From contig NZ_JACYHF010000005.1 of NCBI RefSeq assembly GCF_016482685.1, positions 327,702-391,701 of the forward strand: 64,000 bases of DNA. Direction: 5' to 3'. Shown here in pieces: positions 45,616 to 54,896 of this stretch. Every line of letters starts with the position of its first letter. Positions within the stretch are counted from its first letter, which is position 1. A program made the position numbers and the translations under genes. A model generated the notes under the pieces. The model saw only the letters and a program-made list of their open reading frames with translations, was not told the origin of the DNA and did not search any database. Origin of the DNA: Streptomyces sp. DSM 110735 (GTDB lineage Bacteria; Actinomycetota; Actinomycetes; Streptomycetales; Streptomycetaceae).

Positions 45616-46632
45616 GTGAACGGCGACTGGCTCATATGCGGCCGCGACGGCCGGCTCAGTGTCTACCGGCTCTCGGGCGACGCCGTCCTGTGCCGGGCGG
45701 AACGCGGGTCCGGCGGCGGCTGGACCGCACCGCGCAAGGCGGGCGGCGAACAGCGACTGCACCCCGTCCTGGCCCTCGGCCAGGGCGCCGACGGCTATGC
45801 CCACCTCGTCTCCTGGCGCCCCACGGTGAAGGGCGAGGCGGGGCTGGTGCACTCGACCCACTTCCGCGCCCATCTCGCGCCGCTGGACTGGACCCCGATC
45901 GGCCACCCGGACAAGAAGGGTCCGCGCACCGGCACCCCCGCCGTCGCCGTGGACGCCCAGGGGCGCGCCCATGTCTTCGTGCGCAACGACGGCGGCGGGG
46001 TGAGCGCCGCCGTGCAGAAGGAGAAGGGCGGCTGGGAGCCCTGGAAGGACCTCAAGGGCCACGACGTCCAGGACGGTCTGGCGGCGGTGACGGGGGAGTC
46101 CGGTCTGATCGAGCTGTACGCGGCGGTGCCCGGCGGCATCCTGCACTGGCGCCAGGAGAAGGCGGGCGCCGAACCGGTCCTCAAGGAGGCGCTGGAGACC
46201 CCGGTCCGCCCCGGCACTCTGTACGCGCTCGCCACGTCCCCGGCGTACACGACCCTCTTCTACGCGGACGACTCCGGCACCCTGTACGCCTGGCGCCCCG
46301 GGTCCGAGCCCACCGCGCTGCTGTCCGCCGCCGGACCGGGACCCCTCGCCGCCGTCCGCTGCACCCTCGACGGGCACGACTGCACCCTGCTGGCCCAGCG
46401 CACCGCGAACTCCCGGGTGGCGTTCGCCGCGTACCCCACGGAGCTGGAGTCGGCCGGAGCCTGGTGGGCCGAGTCGGGTCCGAAGCTCGCCGAGGACGCC
46501 ATGGTGTCGCTGGCGACGGACGAGCACGGCCGTACGGTCGCCGCCGCGCTGTCCCCCTCCAGCGGGCGGCTGCTGCTGACCCGCCGCAAGGACGAGCCGG
46601 GTCTCGCGCTAGAGGCATGGCGCGAGGTCTGA
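45616..46632 (+). CDS. Beta-propeller-like hypothetical protein
   Basis: A 338-aa soluble protein without signal peptide. It consists of repeats with a W-x-x-x-G-x-D/G-x-x-x-x pattern and regular Gly-rich turns (VNGDWLICGRDGRLSVYRL, TPAVAVDAQGRAHVFVRNDGGGV, TTLFYADDSGTLYAWRPGSEP, VSLATDEHGRTVAAALSPSSG), typical of a five- to seven-bladed propeller of the PLL-lectin or sialidase-like kind. No catalytic set is visible. GTG 45616 is the first start in frame. It shares a promoter region with the NYN gene. Confidence 0.72.
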   Translation: MNGDWLICGRDGRLSVYRLSGDAVLCRAERGSGGGWTAPRKAGGEQRLHPVLALGQGADGYAHLVSWRPTVKGEAGLVHSTHFRAHLAPLDWTPIGHPDKKGPRTGTPAVAVDAQGRAHVFVRNDGGGVSAAVQKEKGGWEPWKDLKGHDVQDGLAAVTGESGLIELYAAVPGGILHWRQEKAGAEPVLKEALETPVRPGTLYALATSPAYTTLFYADDSGTLYAWRPGSEPTALLSAAGPGPLAAVRCTLDGHDCTLLAQRTANSRVAFAAYPTELESAGAWWAESGPKLAEDAMVSLATDEHGRTVAAALSPSSGRLLLTRRKDEPGLALEAWREV

Positions 46633-46640
46633 GCGGACCG

Positions 46641-46674
46641 GGGCTCCGCGGCGGCACGTGCCGTCAGGGAGCCC
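46641..46674. terminator. Terminator between convergent genes
   Basis: GGGCTCC (46641-46647) pairs with GGAGCCC (46668-46674), and an inner palindrome CGGCACGTGCCG (46652-46663) stacks inside it. It lies between the propeller gene and the LCP gene. Confidence 0.65.
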
Positions 46675-46681
46675 GCCGTGC

Positions 46682-47779
46682 TCAGGGGGTGTCGCCGCCC
46701 CGGGCCGGGGACTTCTTGGCGGACTCGGGGATCGTCGAGTCGGTGCGCAGCGCCTTCCACAGCTCCTTGGCCTGCGGCTCGGCGGCCACGACCCGGTTGG
46801 GGTCCTGGGTGTCGTAGCGCACCGGGAGCATGATCGTCTCCATGGTCTCGGGGTCGACGCCGTTCATGCTGCGGCTGAACTCCGCGAGCTTGGTGAGGGA
46901 GTCGAGCCCGGAGTCGGTCGTGAGCGACTGGGTGAGCTTGTCCGCGACCGTGTACGCCTTGGTGGGGCTGCCCAGCAGGTCCTGCTGCTTGATCTCGGAG
47001 AGCAGCGAGATCAGGAACTTCTGCTGGAGCCCGATGCGCCCGAGGTCGCTGCCGTCGCCGATGCCGTGCCGGGTGCGGACGAACTGCAGGGCCTGCTTGC
47101 CGGTCAGCCGGGTCGTGCCTGCCTTCAGGTCGAGTCCGCTGGAGGAGTCGTGGATGTCGCGGTCCACGGTGACGGGCACGCCGCCTATCGCGTCGACCAG
47201 ACCCTGGAACCCGGCGAAGTCGATCTCCACGAAGTGGTCGAGGCGCACCCCCGACATCTGCTCCACGGTCTTGACCACACACGCCGGACCGGCCACCGAG
47301 TAGACCGAGTTGAACATGACGCGGTGCGCGGAGGGGAGCTGCTTGCCGCTCCGGGTCGTGCACTCGGGCCGGGTCACGAGGGTGTCGCGCGGAATGCTGA
47401 TCGCGACGGCCTTCTTCCGGCCCTCGGGTATGTGGATCACCAGCGCGGTGTCGGAACGGGCGCCGGAGACATGACCGGTGTGCAGCGCCGCGTTGGCACC
47501 GGCGCGCGAGTCGGAGCCGAGCACGAGCAGGTTCTGCCCCGAGGTCGGCAGCTTCTCCGGGCGGTTGTCACCGATGGCCCGGTCGAGGTCGACGCCCTTG
47601 ATGTTGGAGTCGAGGCTGTCGTAGAGCCAGTAGCCCGTGCCGCCCGCGGCGACCAGGACGACGGCGAGGGCGATGAGGATCTTCCGCCCGGTGCGGCGCT
47701 TGCGCTTCGGGGCGTTGCCGGTGCCGGGTCCGGCGGGCGTTCCGGACTCGCTGTGCTGGGGCGTCGAGACATGACTCAT
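46682..47779 (-). CDS. LytR-CpsA-Psr family protein
   Basis: A 365-aa LCP ligase. A basic cytoplasmic tail (KRKRRTGRK) and one membrane helix (ILIALAVVLVAAGGTGYWLY) anchor the extracellular LCP domain: LLVLGSDSRAG, ARSDTALVIHIPEGRKKAVAISIPRDTLV, FAGFQGLVDAIGGVPVTV, LQFVRTRHGIGDGSDLGRIGLQQKFL. The conserved arginines and aspartates that bind the polyprenyl pyrophosphate are in place. LCP proteins attach teichoic acids or other polymers to peptidoglycan. The gene is divergent from the surface-polymer cluster starting at 48207 and could supply its ligase. Confidence 0.93.
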   Translation of the reverse strand: MSHVSTPQHSESGTPAGPGTGNAPKRKRRTGRKILIALAVVLVAAGGTGYWLYDSLDSNIKGVDLDRAIGDNRPEKLPTSGQNLLVLGSDSRAGANAALHTGHVSGARSDTALVIHIPEGRKKAVAISIPRDTLVTRPECTTRSGKQLPSAHRVMFNSVYSVAGPACVVKTVEQMSGVRLDHFVEIDFAGFQGLVDAIGGVPVTVDRDIHDSSSGLDLKAGTTRLTGKQALQFVRTRHGIGDGSDLGRIGLQQKFLISLLSEIKQQDLLGSPTKAYTVADKLTQSLTTDSGLDSLTKLAEFSRSMNGVDPETMETIMLPVRYDTQDPNRVVAAEPQAKELWKALRTDSTIPESAKKSPARGGDTP

Positions 47780-48206
47780 CGTGCGTCGGGTTCCTCGTGG
47801 GTCGTGCCCCGCGGGGCGAGTGGAAGTGGCGTGCTACGGCGGAAGATTGACTGATCCTGTAGGAAAAGTGAGGCATCTGTAAACATCCGGTAGCCGATGC
47901 GCTCACTGTGCTAGCGCCCTTGATCGCACATGATCAGTGCGCGAAGTGCCCCGAGTGAGCCCGGTCGGAGACGGCTTACGCAGACATGAGCACCGAAGTC
48001 GGCAAAAGGTTGTACGGAAGATCCTGTGATCAAGCTCGCCGTGTATGGAGGGTGATCACGCGTCGACACTTAGTTGAAGCATTGTTAAAGTTCACCATCT
48101 CATGTGATGGTTCTGTGAATCCGCAGGTACGTCCGTGAGTGATCCCGTCGGACGCCCTTCGCGCCACGGGAGAACTCTGTTTCGTCCGGTGCGTATCTGA
48201 GGGGTT
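47780..48206. other. Divergent promoter region, 427 bp
   Basis: No gene is seen. It serves the LCP gene (leftward) and the polymer cluster (rightward) and is much more A/T-rich than its surroundings. It contains an inverted repeat ACCATC-N6-GATGGT (48094-48111) and a single PHO-box-like GTTCACC (48090-48096). Confidence 0.5.
48094..48111. promoter_or_regulatory. Inverted repeat upstream of polymer cluster
   Basis: ACCATC-TCATGT-GATGGT, 6-bp arms, about 96 bp upstream of the ATG 48207. On the opposite strand the region 48099-48120 reads as two 11-bp units resembling PhoP direct repeats (ATTCACAGAAC, CATCACATGAG). Confidence 0.35.
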
Positions 48207-49622
48207 ATGGCCAAGCTGTCGCTGCGGGCGGTACAGAAGCTGACCTGTAAGAAGCGCGATGCCTGGTGGACCGTGTTCCTGGTCGACCCGCTGGCCACCC
48301 GGCTGCTGATGGTGCTGGCCCGCTTCCGGTTCATCACCCCCAACGGGGTCACCTGGGCCGCGCTCTTCGCCGGACTCGCCTCGGCGGGCTTCTTCTACCG
48401 GGGAGACACCACCTCCCTCGTCGTCGGCGCGCTGCTCTACCACTTCAGCTTCGTCCTCGACTGCATCGACGGAAAGCTCGCCCGCCTCAAGGGCAACGGC
48501 TCGGTCTTCGGCGGCTGGCTGGACTACGTCTTCGACCGCGTCCGCGTGCTGGCTTGCGCGCTCGCCCTGATGGGCGGTCAGTATCTGCGCACCGACGACG
48601 CGCGCTTCCTGCTCGCCGCGCTCGGCGTCGTCTTCCTCGACATGCTGCGCTACCTGGACGCCCTCCAGATCTACAAGATGCGCCAGTCCATGCGCGCCAA
48701 GCTCGAACGGACCGCCGCGGAGCGGGCCGAGGCGGAGCGAGCCCGGCGCGACGCCCGGGGCGAGGGGCGGCTGGTCTTCATGGAGGACCTGCTGCGCGAC
48801 AACCCGGCCACCCCCGTGGAGACCCTGCGCGCCGAGGCCGAGGCGCCGGTCGTCGACCTGCACGAGCAGTTCCGCGACCAGTTCCCCTGGTACACCCGCG
48901 TCCGCCGCGCCATGCTGCGCACCCGGATACGCCCGCATCTGTTCAGCGGCATCGAGTTCCAGATGTTCGTGTTCATCGTGGGTCCGCTGCTCGGCCGCAT
49001 CCTGTGGACCACAGCCGCCTCGGCCGCCCTGTTGCTCGCTTTCGAGCTGTTCATCATGTACAAGTTCTGGCTCTCCACACGGGACTTCAACCGGGTCGTA
49101 CGGGACATGGCGACCGAGCGAAACGTTTCTGCTCCCGCTCCGGACCCCGCCCCGGACCCCACGCCCGCCGCGGACCCCGCCCCCGCCGCCTGGACCGAGG
49201 ACGCCTGGCCGGTGCCCGACGCCCCGCTCGCCCCCGGCATCCCCAGCCAGCCGCGGCACGGTGCCGAGGACCAGGACCACTTCCCCTCCCGCGAGGAACG
49301 CCTCGGCTTCCCGCACCAGGAGCGGTACGAGCGGTACGACCCGTACCAGCAGCCCGAGCCCCAGCCGCAGTACGAGCAGTACGAGCAGTACCAGCAGTAC
49401 GAGCCGTACCCGGACCCCGCGTCGTACGAGCCCTACGAGCAGCCCGCCGCGACCGCCCACGACTCCTGGTTCGAGCCGTACTCCGAGCCCGCCCCCGACC
49501 CGTACGCCCAGCCGTACCCCCAGCACACCCACACCCAGCACCCGTCCCCGCAGTACCCCGAGTACCAGACCCAGCCCCACGCCCAGCCTCAGCCCTGGAC
49601 GGACGGGGGATTCGCGCGATGA
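48207..49622 (+). CDS. CDP-alcohol phosphatidyltransferase with Pro/Gln/Tyr tail
   Basis: A 471-aa membrane enzyme. The CDP-alcohol signature D-x2-DG-x2-AR-x8-G-x3-D-x3-D is complete at about residues 85-111 (DCIDGKLAR ... GGWLDYVFD). About six helices lie in the first 300 residues, broken by a charged cytoplasmic loop (KLERTAAERAEAERARRDARG). The last ~170 residues are disordered and rich in Pro, Gln, Tyr and Glu (PQYEQYEQYQQYEPYP), which is unusual for the family. It moves a phospho-alcohol from CDP to an acceptor lipid or sugar. The ATGA overlap couples it to the glycosyltransferase gene, suggesting it supplies or initiates the surface polymer. Confidence 0.9.
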   Translation: MAKLSLRAVQKLTCKKRDAWWTVFLVDPLATRLLMVLARFRFITPNGVTWAALFAGLASAGFFYRGDTTSLVVGALLYHFSFVLDCIDGKLARLKGNGSVFGGWLDYVFDRVRVLACALALMGGQYLRTDDARFLLAALGVVFLDMLRYLDALQIYKMRQSMRAKLERTAAERAEAERARRDARGEGRLVFMEDLLRDNPATPVETLRAEAEAPVVDLHEQFRDQFPWYTRVRRAMLRTRIRPHLFSGIEFQMFVFIVGPLLGRILWTTAASAALLLAFELFIMYKFWLSTRDFNRVVRDMATERNVSAPAPDPAPDPTPAADPAPAAWTEDAWPVPDAPLAPGIPSQPRHGAEDQDHFPSREERLGFPHQERYERYDPYQQPEPQPQYEQYEQYQQYEPYPDPASYEPYEQPAATAHDSWFEPYSEPAPDPYAQPYPQHTHTQHPSPQYPEYQTQPHAQPQPWTDGGFAR

Positions 49623-52600
49623 ACGAACCCAACGCAGCCACCGCACCCACCACGTTCCCCGCGCCCCCCGCCCGGGGCGCCCTCGCCGACGTGGACACGC
49701 TCACCTACGCCGACGCCTCCGCGTACACCGTCACGGTCGTGGTCGCCGCCTACAACGCGAGCGCCACCCTCGACCGGGCCCTGCGCTCGGCGCTCGGCCA
49801 GACCCACCGCAACCTCGAAGTGCTGGTCCTGGACGACGCGTCCACCGACGGCACCCTCGCGGTCGCCCACCGGTACGCCGAGAAGGACCCCCGGGTCCAG
49901 GTCGTGGTCCGCACCCGCAACAGCGGCGGCGTGGGCTCCCCGCGCAACCACGGCATCGAGATCGCCACCGGTCAGTACCTGCTGTTCCTCGACGCCGACG
50001 ACGAACTCCCGCACCGCGCCTGCGAGACGCTGCTCGCCTCCGCGCTGGCCACCGGCGCCGACATCACCGCCGGGCGGGCGATCCGCGTCAACCTCGACAA
50101 GGGCGAGAACACCGTCTGGCAGCCGCAGCTCTACGGCGCCGACCGCACGGTGGAGGGCGGACTGGCCGCCATGCCCGAGCTGTTCGAGGACCCGATCGCG
50201 GCGGCGAAGCTGTACCGCACGGAGTTCCTGCACGAGCACGGCATCCGCTTCCCGCAGGGCGTCCACTTCGAGGACACCTACTTCTCCACGCTCGCCTACT
50301 GGTTCGCGGGCACGGTCAGTCTCCTCACCGCCCCGGTCTACCGGTGGATCTGGGAGCGCGAGTCGGACACTCCGTCGCTGACCAACCGGCGCGGAGAACT
50401 GCGCAGCATCCGCGACCGGGTGCTCGTCCACCAGTGGACCGACGACTTCCTCGCCCGCCAGGGCGCCGACGAACTGATCGCCCGCAAGGCGGCCAAGTTC
50501 CTCTCGCACGACCTCGGGCTCTACATGGGAGCCCTGCGCGCGGGCGACGACGCCTACCGCGAGGGCTTCCTGCGCGCCACCGGTCCCTATCTGCGCACGC
50601 TCCCCGAGGAGTGCTGGGACCTCACCGGACCGCTGGAGCGGGTGCGCGGCTTCGGGCTCATGCAGGGCAGACCCGATGTGGCGCTGAGCGCCGCCGACTT
50701 CACCCAGCGGCGCCCGGTGCTCAGCTCCGACCTGGTGGAGCGCGACGGGCGGGTCTTCTGGTCCGGCGCGCTGCTCGGCCGCCCGGACGCCGAGCGGTTC
50801 CTCGACGTCACCAACCTGGACCTCACCGGCGGCAGGCTCTCCGACGCGCGGCTGTTCAACCAGGCGACCCGGCTGGAGATCACCGGCGGCGAACTCCACC
50901 TCACCGGCTTCATCCGCAACCAGTTCGGGCGCGTCGGACCCAAGGACAAGCTCGAACTCGTCGCCGTCCTGCGCTGCCGCGGTCCGAAGACCGACCACAC
51001 CTTCCCGGTCACCGGCATCGAGGTGGACGAGGAGTACATCCGCTACCACGCCACCATCTCCCTGGACACGACCCTCGGCGCCCTGGAGCGCCCGGCGGTG
51101 TGGAACCTCCTCGTGCAGATGCGGCACGCGGGCGAGCGCGCCACCACGGCGGTCTGCGTGCGCGGCGTCGACATCGAGGCGGAGCGCTACACCGGCGCCG
51201 GGACGACGTACGAGATGTACGAGACCGTCAGCGGCAACCTCGCGCTGCGCCCGGAGACCAGGGAGCAGCAGACCAGGACCGACCGGCGCGGCACGCCCTG
51301 GACCTGGTGGACCAAGGAGCGGATGCCGGAGCCGTTCGCCCGCCGCGAGCGCTACGGCGCGTCCGTGGTCGTCCACTGCCACAACGACGAGTACAACCTG
51401 CCCGAGTTCCTCGGCTCCCTCGACACCCAGCGCGACTTCGCGGGCACCCAGGTCATCCTGGTCGACGACGGCTCGACCGACGCCACCGCCCACCAGATCG
51501 AGGAGTTCGCGGCCCGCTGGCCCAACGTCACCGTCGTCTCCCAGATCGCCATGGGGATGCGCGCCGCGTTCGACCACGGACTGCGCCATGTCACCGCGCC
51601 GTACGTCATGTTCGCCCGCGCCCGCGACATCCTCGGCCAGGACAGCGTGCACCGGCTGCTGCACGCCGCCCGCGCCGCCAAGGCGGACGTCGCGGTGGGT
51701 CGCAGCGACAACTTCCCCCAGCCCAGCAGGGCGGGCGACGAGGCGTGGGCGCGCTACTTCGGACCGTCGCCCGCCAAGGTGGAGCGGCTGCGCGACGCGC
51801 CGTACCTGGTGTTCTCCACCAGCCTGAGCGCCAAGCTGCTGCGCACCAGCCTGGTCCGCGAGGAGCGGCTGCGCTGCGGACAGGGTCCCGGCTTCGAGGA
51901 CGCCTGGCTGACCGTGCCCGCGCTGCTGCACGCCCGCCGGGTCACCATCGCGCCGGGCGCCACCGCCTACGAGCGCGACGGCGAGCAGCACGACTCGCTC
52001 TTCGACCTGCCGTGGAACGACCCGGTCAAGGCGCAGGAGCTGATCCGGCTGTGCCGCCATGTCCTGCGCCGGGCGGCGGAGCTGGACCCGCGCACCCTGC
52101 GCCTGGCGCAGCGGTTCGTGGTGCGCACCTTCCAGCCGTATCTGCGCAATCTGCACCGGATCATGAGCCGTGACGAACTGGCGGCCGTCTTCCCGGCGTT
52201 GTGCCAGGTCTACGCGGACATCCCCGACGACCTGGTGCTCCAGTACGCCACGGCCGCCCTCGCGCGCACCCAGCACCACGCGGTGCGCACGGCGAACCTC
52301 GACCTGTTCTGCGACCCGTACACCGCGCCCGAGTTCCGCCCGCATCTGTACCTGGACGACGAGGGGCTCTTCCGCAGGCTCACCGCGGACCGGACGGACA
52401 CCGCGCTGCTGCGGGTGGACCGGCACCGGTTCGTGCTGGAGACCTGCCAGGTCGAGGCGGAGCAGATCGTCTTCGAGGGGCTCATGGTCCTCTCGGGCGT
52501 CGACATCGCCCACCTCTTCGACAACCGGCTCGAACTCGTCCTGTCCGACGGGCAGACCGAACGCGCCGTCCCCGTCGGACAGGTGTACCGGCGCGACCGC

Positions 52601-54157
52601 TGGCGCACCCGCAAGGAGCAGGACTGGTACAGCGGCTGGCGTGCCGTGGTGCGCCCGGAGGACTTCGCCTCGCTGAACAACCGGGACCTCACCCTCACCC
52701 TGCGCGTGCACGACGGCGACCGGCACCTGGACGCCCCGGTGGACCCGCGCCAGATGCTGCACCGCTTCAAGGGCGTGCACCGCGCGGGCAACGCCACCGT
52801 GATCCTGGACATCGACGCCGACGAGAAGATCACGCTGCGCCGGGTCGCGGGCGCGGTGAAGCGGCTCACCCACAAGACGAAACGTTTCTTCACGGCGTTC
52901 CGCATGGCGCTGCCCGGACGTCCCGGCTGGCGCACCCGGATGCTCTACTGGCTCTTCCACCCGTGGCTGCGCGGCAAGGACATCTGGATCATCGGCGAGC
53001 GCGAGGACACCGCGCAGGACAACTCGTACCACCTGTTCAAGTGGATACGGACCAACGAGCGCCGCCGCCGGGTGTACTACGCCATCAACGGCACCGCCGC
53101 CGACCGCGCCAAGGTGGCACCGCTCGGCCGTGTCATCGACCGGCTGTCCTGGAAGTACCGGGTCTATCTGCTGCACGCCAGCAGACTGATCAACGCCTAC
53201 GACCTGGAGGCGTACCTCGGTTTCCCCGGGCTCTCCAAGCGCGCCTTCCTCACCGGCTACGGCGATCTGCTGCGCTACAAGCGGGTCTTCCTCCAGCACG
53301 GCGTGGTCTACAACGACGTGGCGCCCTCCATCCACGCCCAGGTCACCAACGTCGACATGGTGCTCACCACCGGACGCAGCGAGCGCGCCTACTACGCCGA
53401 GCACTGCGGCTACGGCTACGACCGCGTCGCCGCCACCGGGCTGCCGCGCTTCGACGCCCTGGAGCCGGTGCGCGGACCGCGCCGCGTGCTGATCATGCCC
53501 ACCTGGCGGCGCGACATCGTGGCGCCCTCGTACAACAAGGCGGCCAAGCCGGAGATCCCGTTCGCCGCCTCCGAGTACTACCGCTTCTTCTCGGCGCTGC
53601 TGCGCGACGAGCGACTGCTCGCCGCGTGCCAACGCTACGACGTGCAGCTCGAGTTCATGCCGCACTACGAGATCCGTCCCTACCTCAAGCACTTCCGCAT
53701 CGACCACCCGTCGATCACGGTCTCCACCACCGGACGCGACGTCCAGCTCGCCATGCGCGAGTGCTCGATGCTGGTCACCGACTACTCCTCGGTGTTCTTC
53801 GACGTCGCCTACATGGGCAAGCCGATCGTCTACACCAACTTCGACGACGAGAGCTTCTACAGCAAGCACTACAAGCGCGGCTACTTCGACCTGGGCCGGG
53901 ACGGGTTCGGTCCCGCCTGCGCCACCGTCGACCACGCGGTCGAGGAGATCATCGCCTCCGTCGAGCGCGGCTTCGAGGTCGAACCGCGGTACCGGCGCCG
54001 CGCGGAGGAGTTCTTCGTCCTGCGCGACACCAACAACTGCCGCCGCGCCTACGACGTGATCGCCACCATGGACGCCGCCGTCGCGGGCGACCCCGGGCAG
54101 CCCTCCGCGCCGCTCGTCATGGGCCGCCCGGAGCCGCAGCGGGCGGGAAGGGGCTGA
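49619..54157 (+). CDS. GT2-GT2-TagF-like fused polymer synthase
   Basis: A 1512-aa enzyme with three catalytic modules. The first GT2 domain (about residues 37-270) shows TVTVVVAAYNASATLDRAL and LFLDADDELP. The second GT2 domain (about 580-780) has SVVVHCHNDEYNLPEFL and VILVDDGSTDATA. The C-terminal third (about 1115-1490) is a CDP-glycerol glycerophosphotransferase of the TagB/TagF family: FLQHGVVYND, LVTDYSSVFFDVAYMGKP, with HYEIRP nearby. It therefore probably alternates glycosyl and glycerophosphate (or similar alditol phosphate) transfer to build a teichoic-acid-like polymer. The ATG at 49619 overlaps the previous TGA. The second GT2 has the D-D-G but no clear second acidic motif, so it may be inactive. 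Confidence 0.93.
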   Translation: MNEPNAATAPTTFPAPPARGALADVDTLTYADASAYTVTVVVAAYNASATLDRALRSALGQTHRNLEVLVLDDASTDGTLAVAHRYAEKDPRVQVVVRTRNSGGVGSPRNHGIEIATGQYLLFLDADDELPHRACETLLASALATGADITAGRAIRVNLDKGENTVWQPQLYGADRTVEGGLAAMPELFEDPIAAAKLYRTEFLHEHGIRFPQGVHFEDTYFSTLAYWFAGTVSLLTAPVYRWIWERESDTPSLTNRRGELRSIRDRVLVHQWTDDFLARQGADELIARKAAKFLSHDLGLYMGALRAGDDAYREGFLRATGPYLRTLPEECWDLTGPLERVRGFGLMQGRPDVALSAADFTQRRPVLSSDLVERDGRVFWSGALLGRPDAERFLDVTNLDLTGGRLSDARLFNQATRLEITGGELHLTGFIRNQFGRVGPKDKLELVAVLRCRGPKTDHTFPVTGIEVDEEYIRYHATISLDTTLGALERPAVWNLLVQMRHAGERATTAVCVRGVDIEAERYTGAGTTYEMYETVSGNLALRPETREQQTRTDRRGTPWTWWTKERMPEPFARRERYGASVVVHCHNDEYNLPEFLGSLDTQRDFAGTQVILVDDGSTDATAHQIEEFAARWPNVTVVSQIAMGMRAAFDHGLRHVTAPYVMFARARDILGQDSVHRLLHAARAAKADVAVGRSDNFPQPSRAGDEAWARYFGPSPAKVERLRDAPYLVFSTSLSAKLLRTSLVREERLRCGQGPGFEDAWLTVPALLHARRVTIAPGATAYERDGEQHDSLFDLPWNDPVKAQELIRLCRHVLRRAAELDPRTLRLAQRFVVRTFQPYLRNLHRIMSRDELAAVFPALCQVYADIPDDLVLQYATAALARTQHHAVRTANLDLFCDPYTAPEFRPHLYLDDEGLFRRLTADRTDTALLRVDRHRFVLETCQVEAEQIVFEGLMVLSGVDIAHLFDNRLELVLSDGQTERAVPVGQVYRRDRWRTRKEQDWYSGWRAVVRPEDFASLNNRDLTLTLRVHDGDRHLDAPVDPRQMLHRFKGVHRAGNATVILDIDADEKITLRRVAGAVKRLTHKTKRFFTAFRMALPGRPGWRTRMLYWLFHPWLRGKDIWIIGEREDTAQDNSYHLFKWIRTNERRRRVYYAINGTAADRAKVAPLGRVIDRLSWKYRVYLLHASRLINAYDLEAYLGFPGLSKRAFLTGYGDLLRYKRVFLQHGVVYNDVAPSIHAQVTNVDMVLTTGRSERAYYAEHCGYGYDRVAATGLPRFDALEPVRGPRRVLIMPTWRRDIVAPSYNKAAKPEIPFAASEYYRFFSALLRDERLLAACQRYDVQLEFMPHYEIRPYLKHFRIDHPSITVSTTGRDVQLAMRECSMLVTDYSSVFFDVAYMGKPIVYTNFDDESFYSKHYKRGYFDLGRDGFGPACATVDHAVEEIIASVERGFEVEPRYRRRAEEFFVLRDTNNCRRAYDVIATMDAAVAGDPGQPSAPLVMGRPEPQRAGRG

Positions 54158-54158
54158 C

Positions 54159-54896
54159 ATGACGAGGATCTTCCTCACCGGCGACTCCGGCACCGCCGCC
54201 CGCCGCCGCGACGCCGCCCCGCTCGCCGGGTGGGGGCAGGCGCTGCCGCTGTTCCTCACCCGCGCCGAGGTGGTCAACTCCGCCCGTCCGGGCGCGAGTT
54301 CGCGCACCTTCGTGGAGTCCGGCGGACTCACGGCGGTTCTCGACCGGATCGCCCCCGGCGATCTGCTCCTCGCCTGCTTCGGGCTCAACGACGTCCACAC
54401 CGACGACCCGCGCGGCACCGAGCCCTTCGGCGACTACCAGCGCGCCCTGCGCGCCCACGTCCACGGCGCCCGCGACCGGGGCGCCCACCCCGTGCTGGTG
54501 ACCAGCTACGAACGCCGCCTCTTCGACGACCAGGGCAATCTGCTCCGCCCGCTCGGGATGTACCACGCCGCCGTGCGCGAACTGGGCGCGAGCCTGTGCG
54601 TGCCCGTGGTGGACCTGGGGGAGTGGAGCGCCGTCCAGTGGCGCCGCGCGGGCGAGAAGGGCAGCCGCGCCCTCTTCGCCCACCTCGACCCCGGCGAACA
54701 CCCGGCCCACCCCGACGGGCTGCGCGACAACACCCACCTCAGGGAGCGCGGCGCCGTCGAGTGCGCCCGCTTCGTGGCGGCCGAACTGCACCGGCAGGGG
54801 CTGCTCACCCCGGAGCACTTCCGCGACCTGGACGCCCCGGTGCCCCTGGAGGCGGTGCCCTACGCGGAGAGCCCGGACGACCTAGGACTCCGATGA
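54159..54896 (+). CDS. SGNH/GDSL hydrolase
   Basis: A 245-aa esterase of the rhamnogalacturonan-acetylesterase-like SGNH group. Block I is IFLTGDSGTA with nucleophile S10; block III is CFGLNDVHTDD; block V is DNTHLRERG with the catalytic histidine. No signal peptide or membrane helix, so it is probably cytoplasmic. It could remove acetyl groups from, or add them to, polymer precursors. It starts 1 bp after the polymer synthase and its TGA overlaps the next ATG. Confidence 0.88.
   Translation: MTRIFLTGDSGTAARRRDAAPLAGWGQALPLFLTRAEVVNSARPGASSRTFVESGGLTAVLDRIAPGDLLLACFGLNDVHTDDPRGTEPFGDYQRALRAHVHGARDRGAHPVLVTSYERRLFDDQGNLLRPLGMYHAAVRELGASLCVPVVDLGEWSAVQWRRAGEKGSRALFAHLDPGEHPAHPDGLRDNTHLRERGAVECARFVAAELHRQGLLTPEHFRDLDAPVPLEAVPYAESPDDLGLR

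Noticed and set aside
49589..54418. A 1609-aa open frame antisense to the polymer synthase
   Set aside because: No domains; shadow of the 1512-aa gene.
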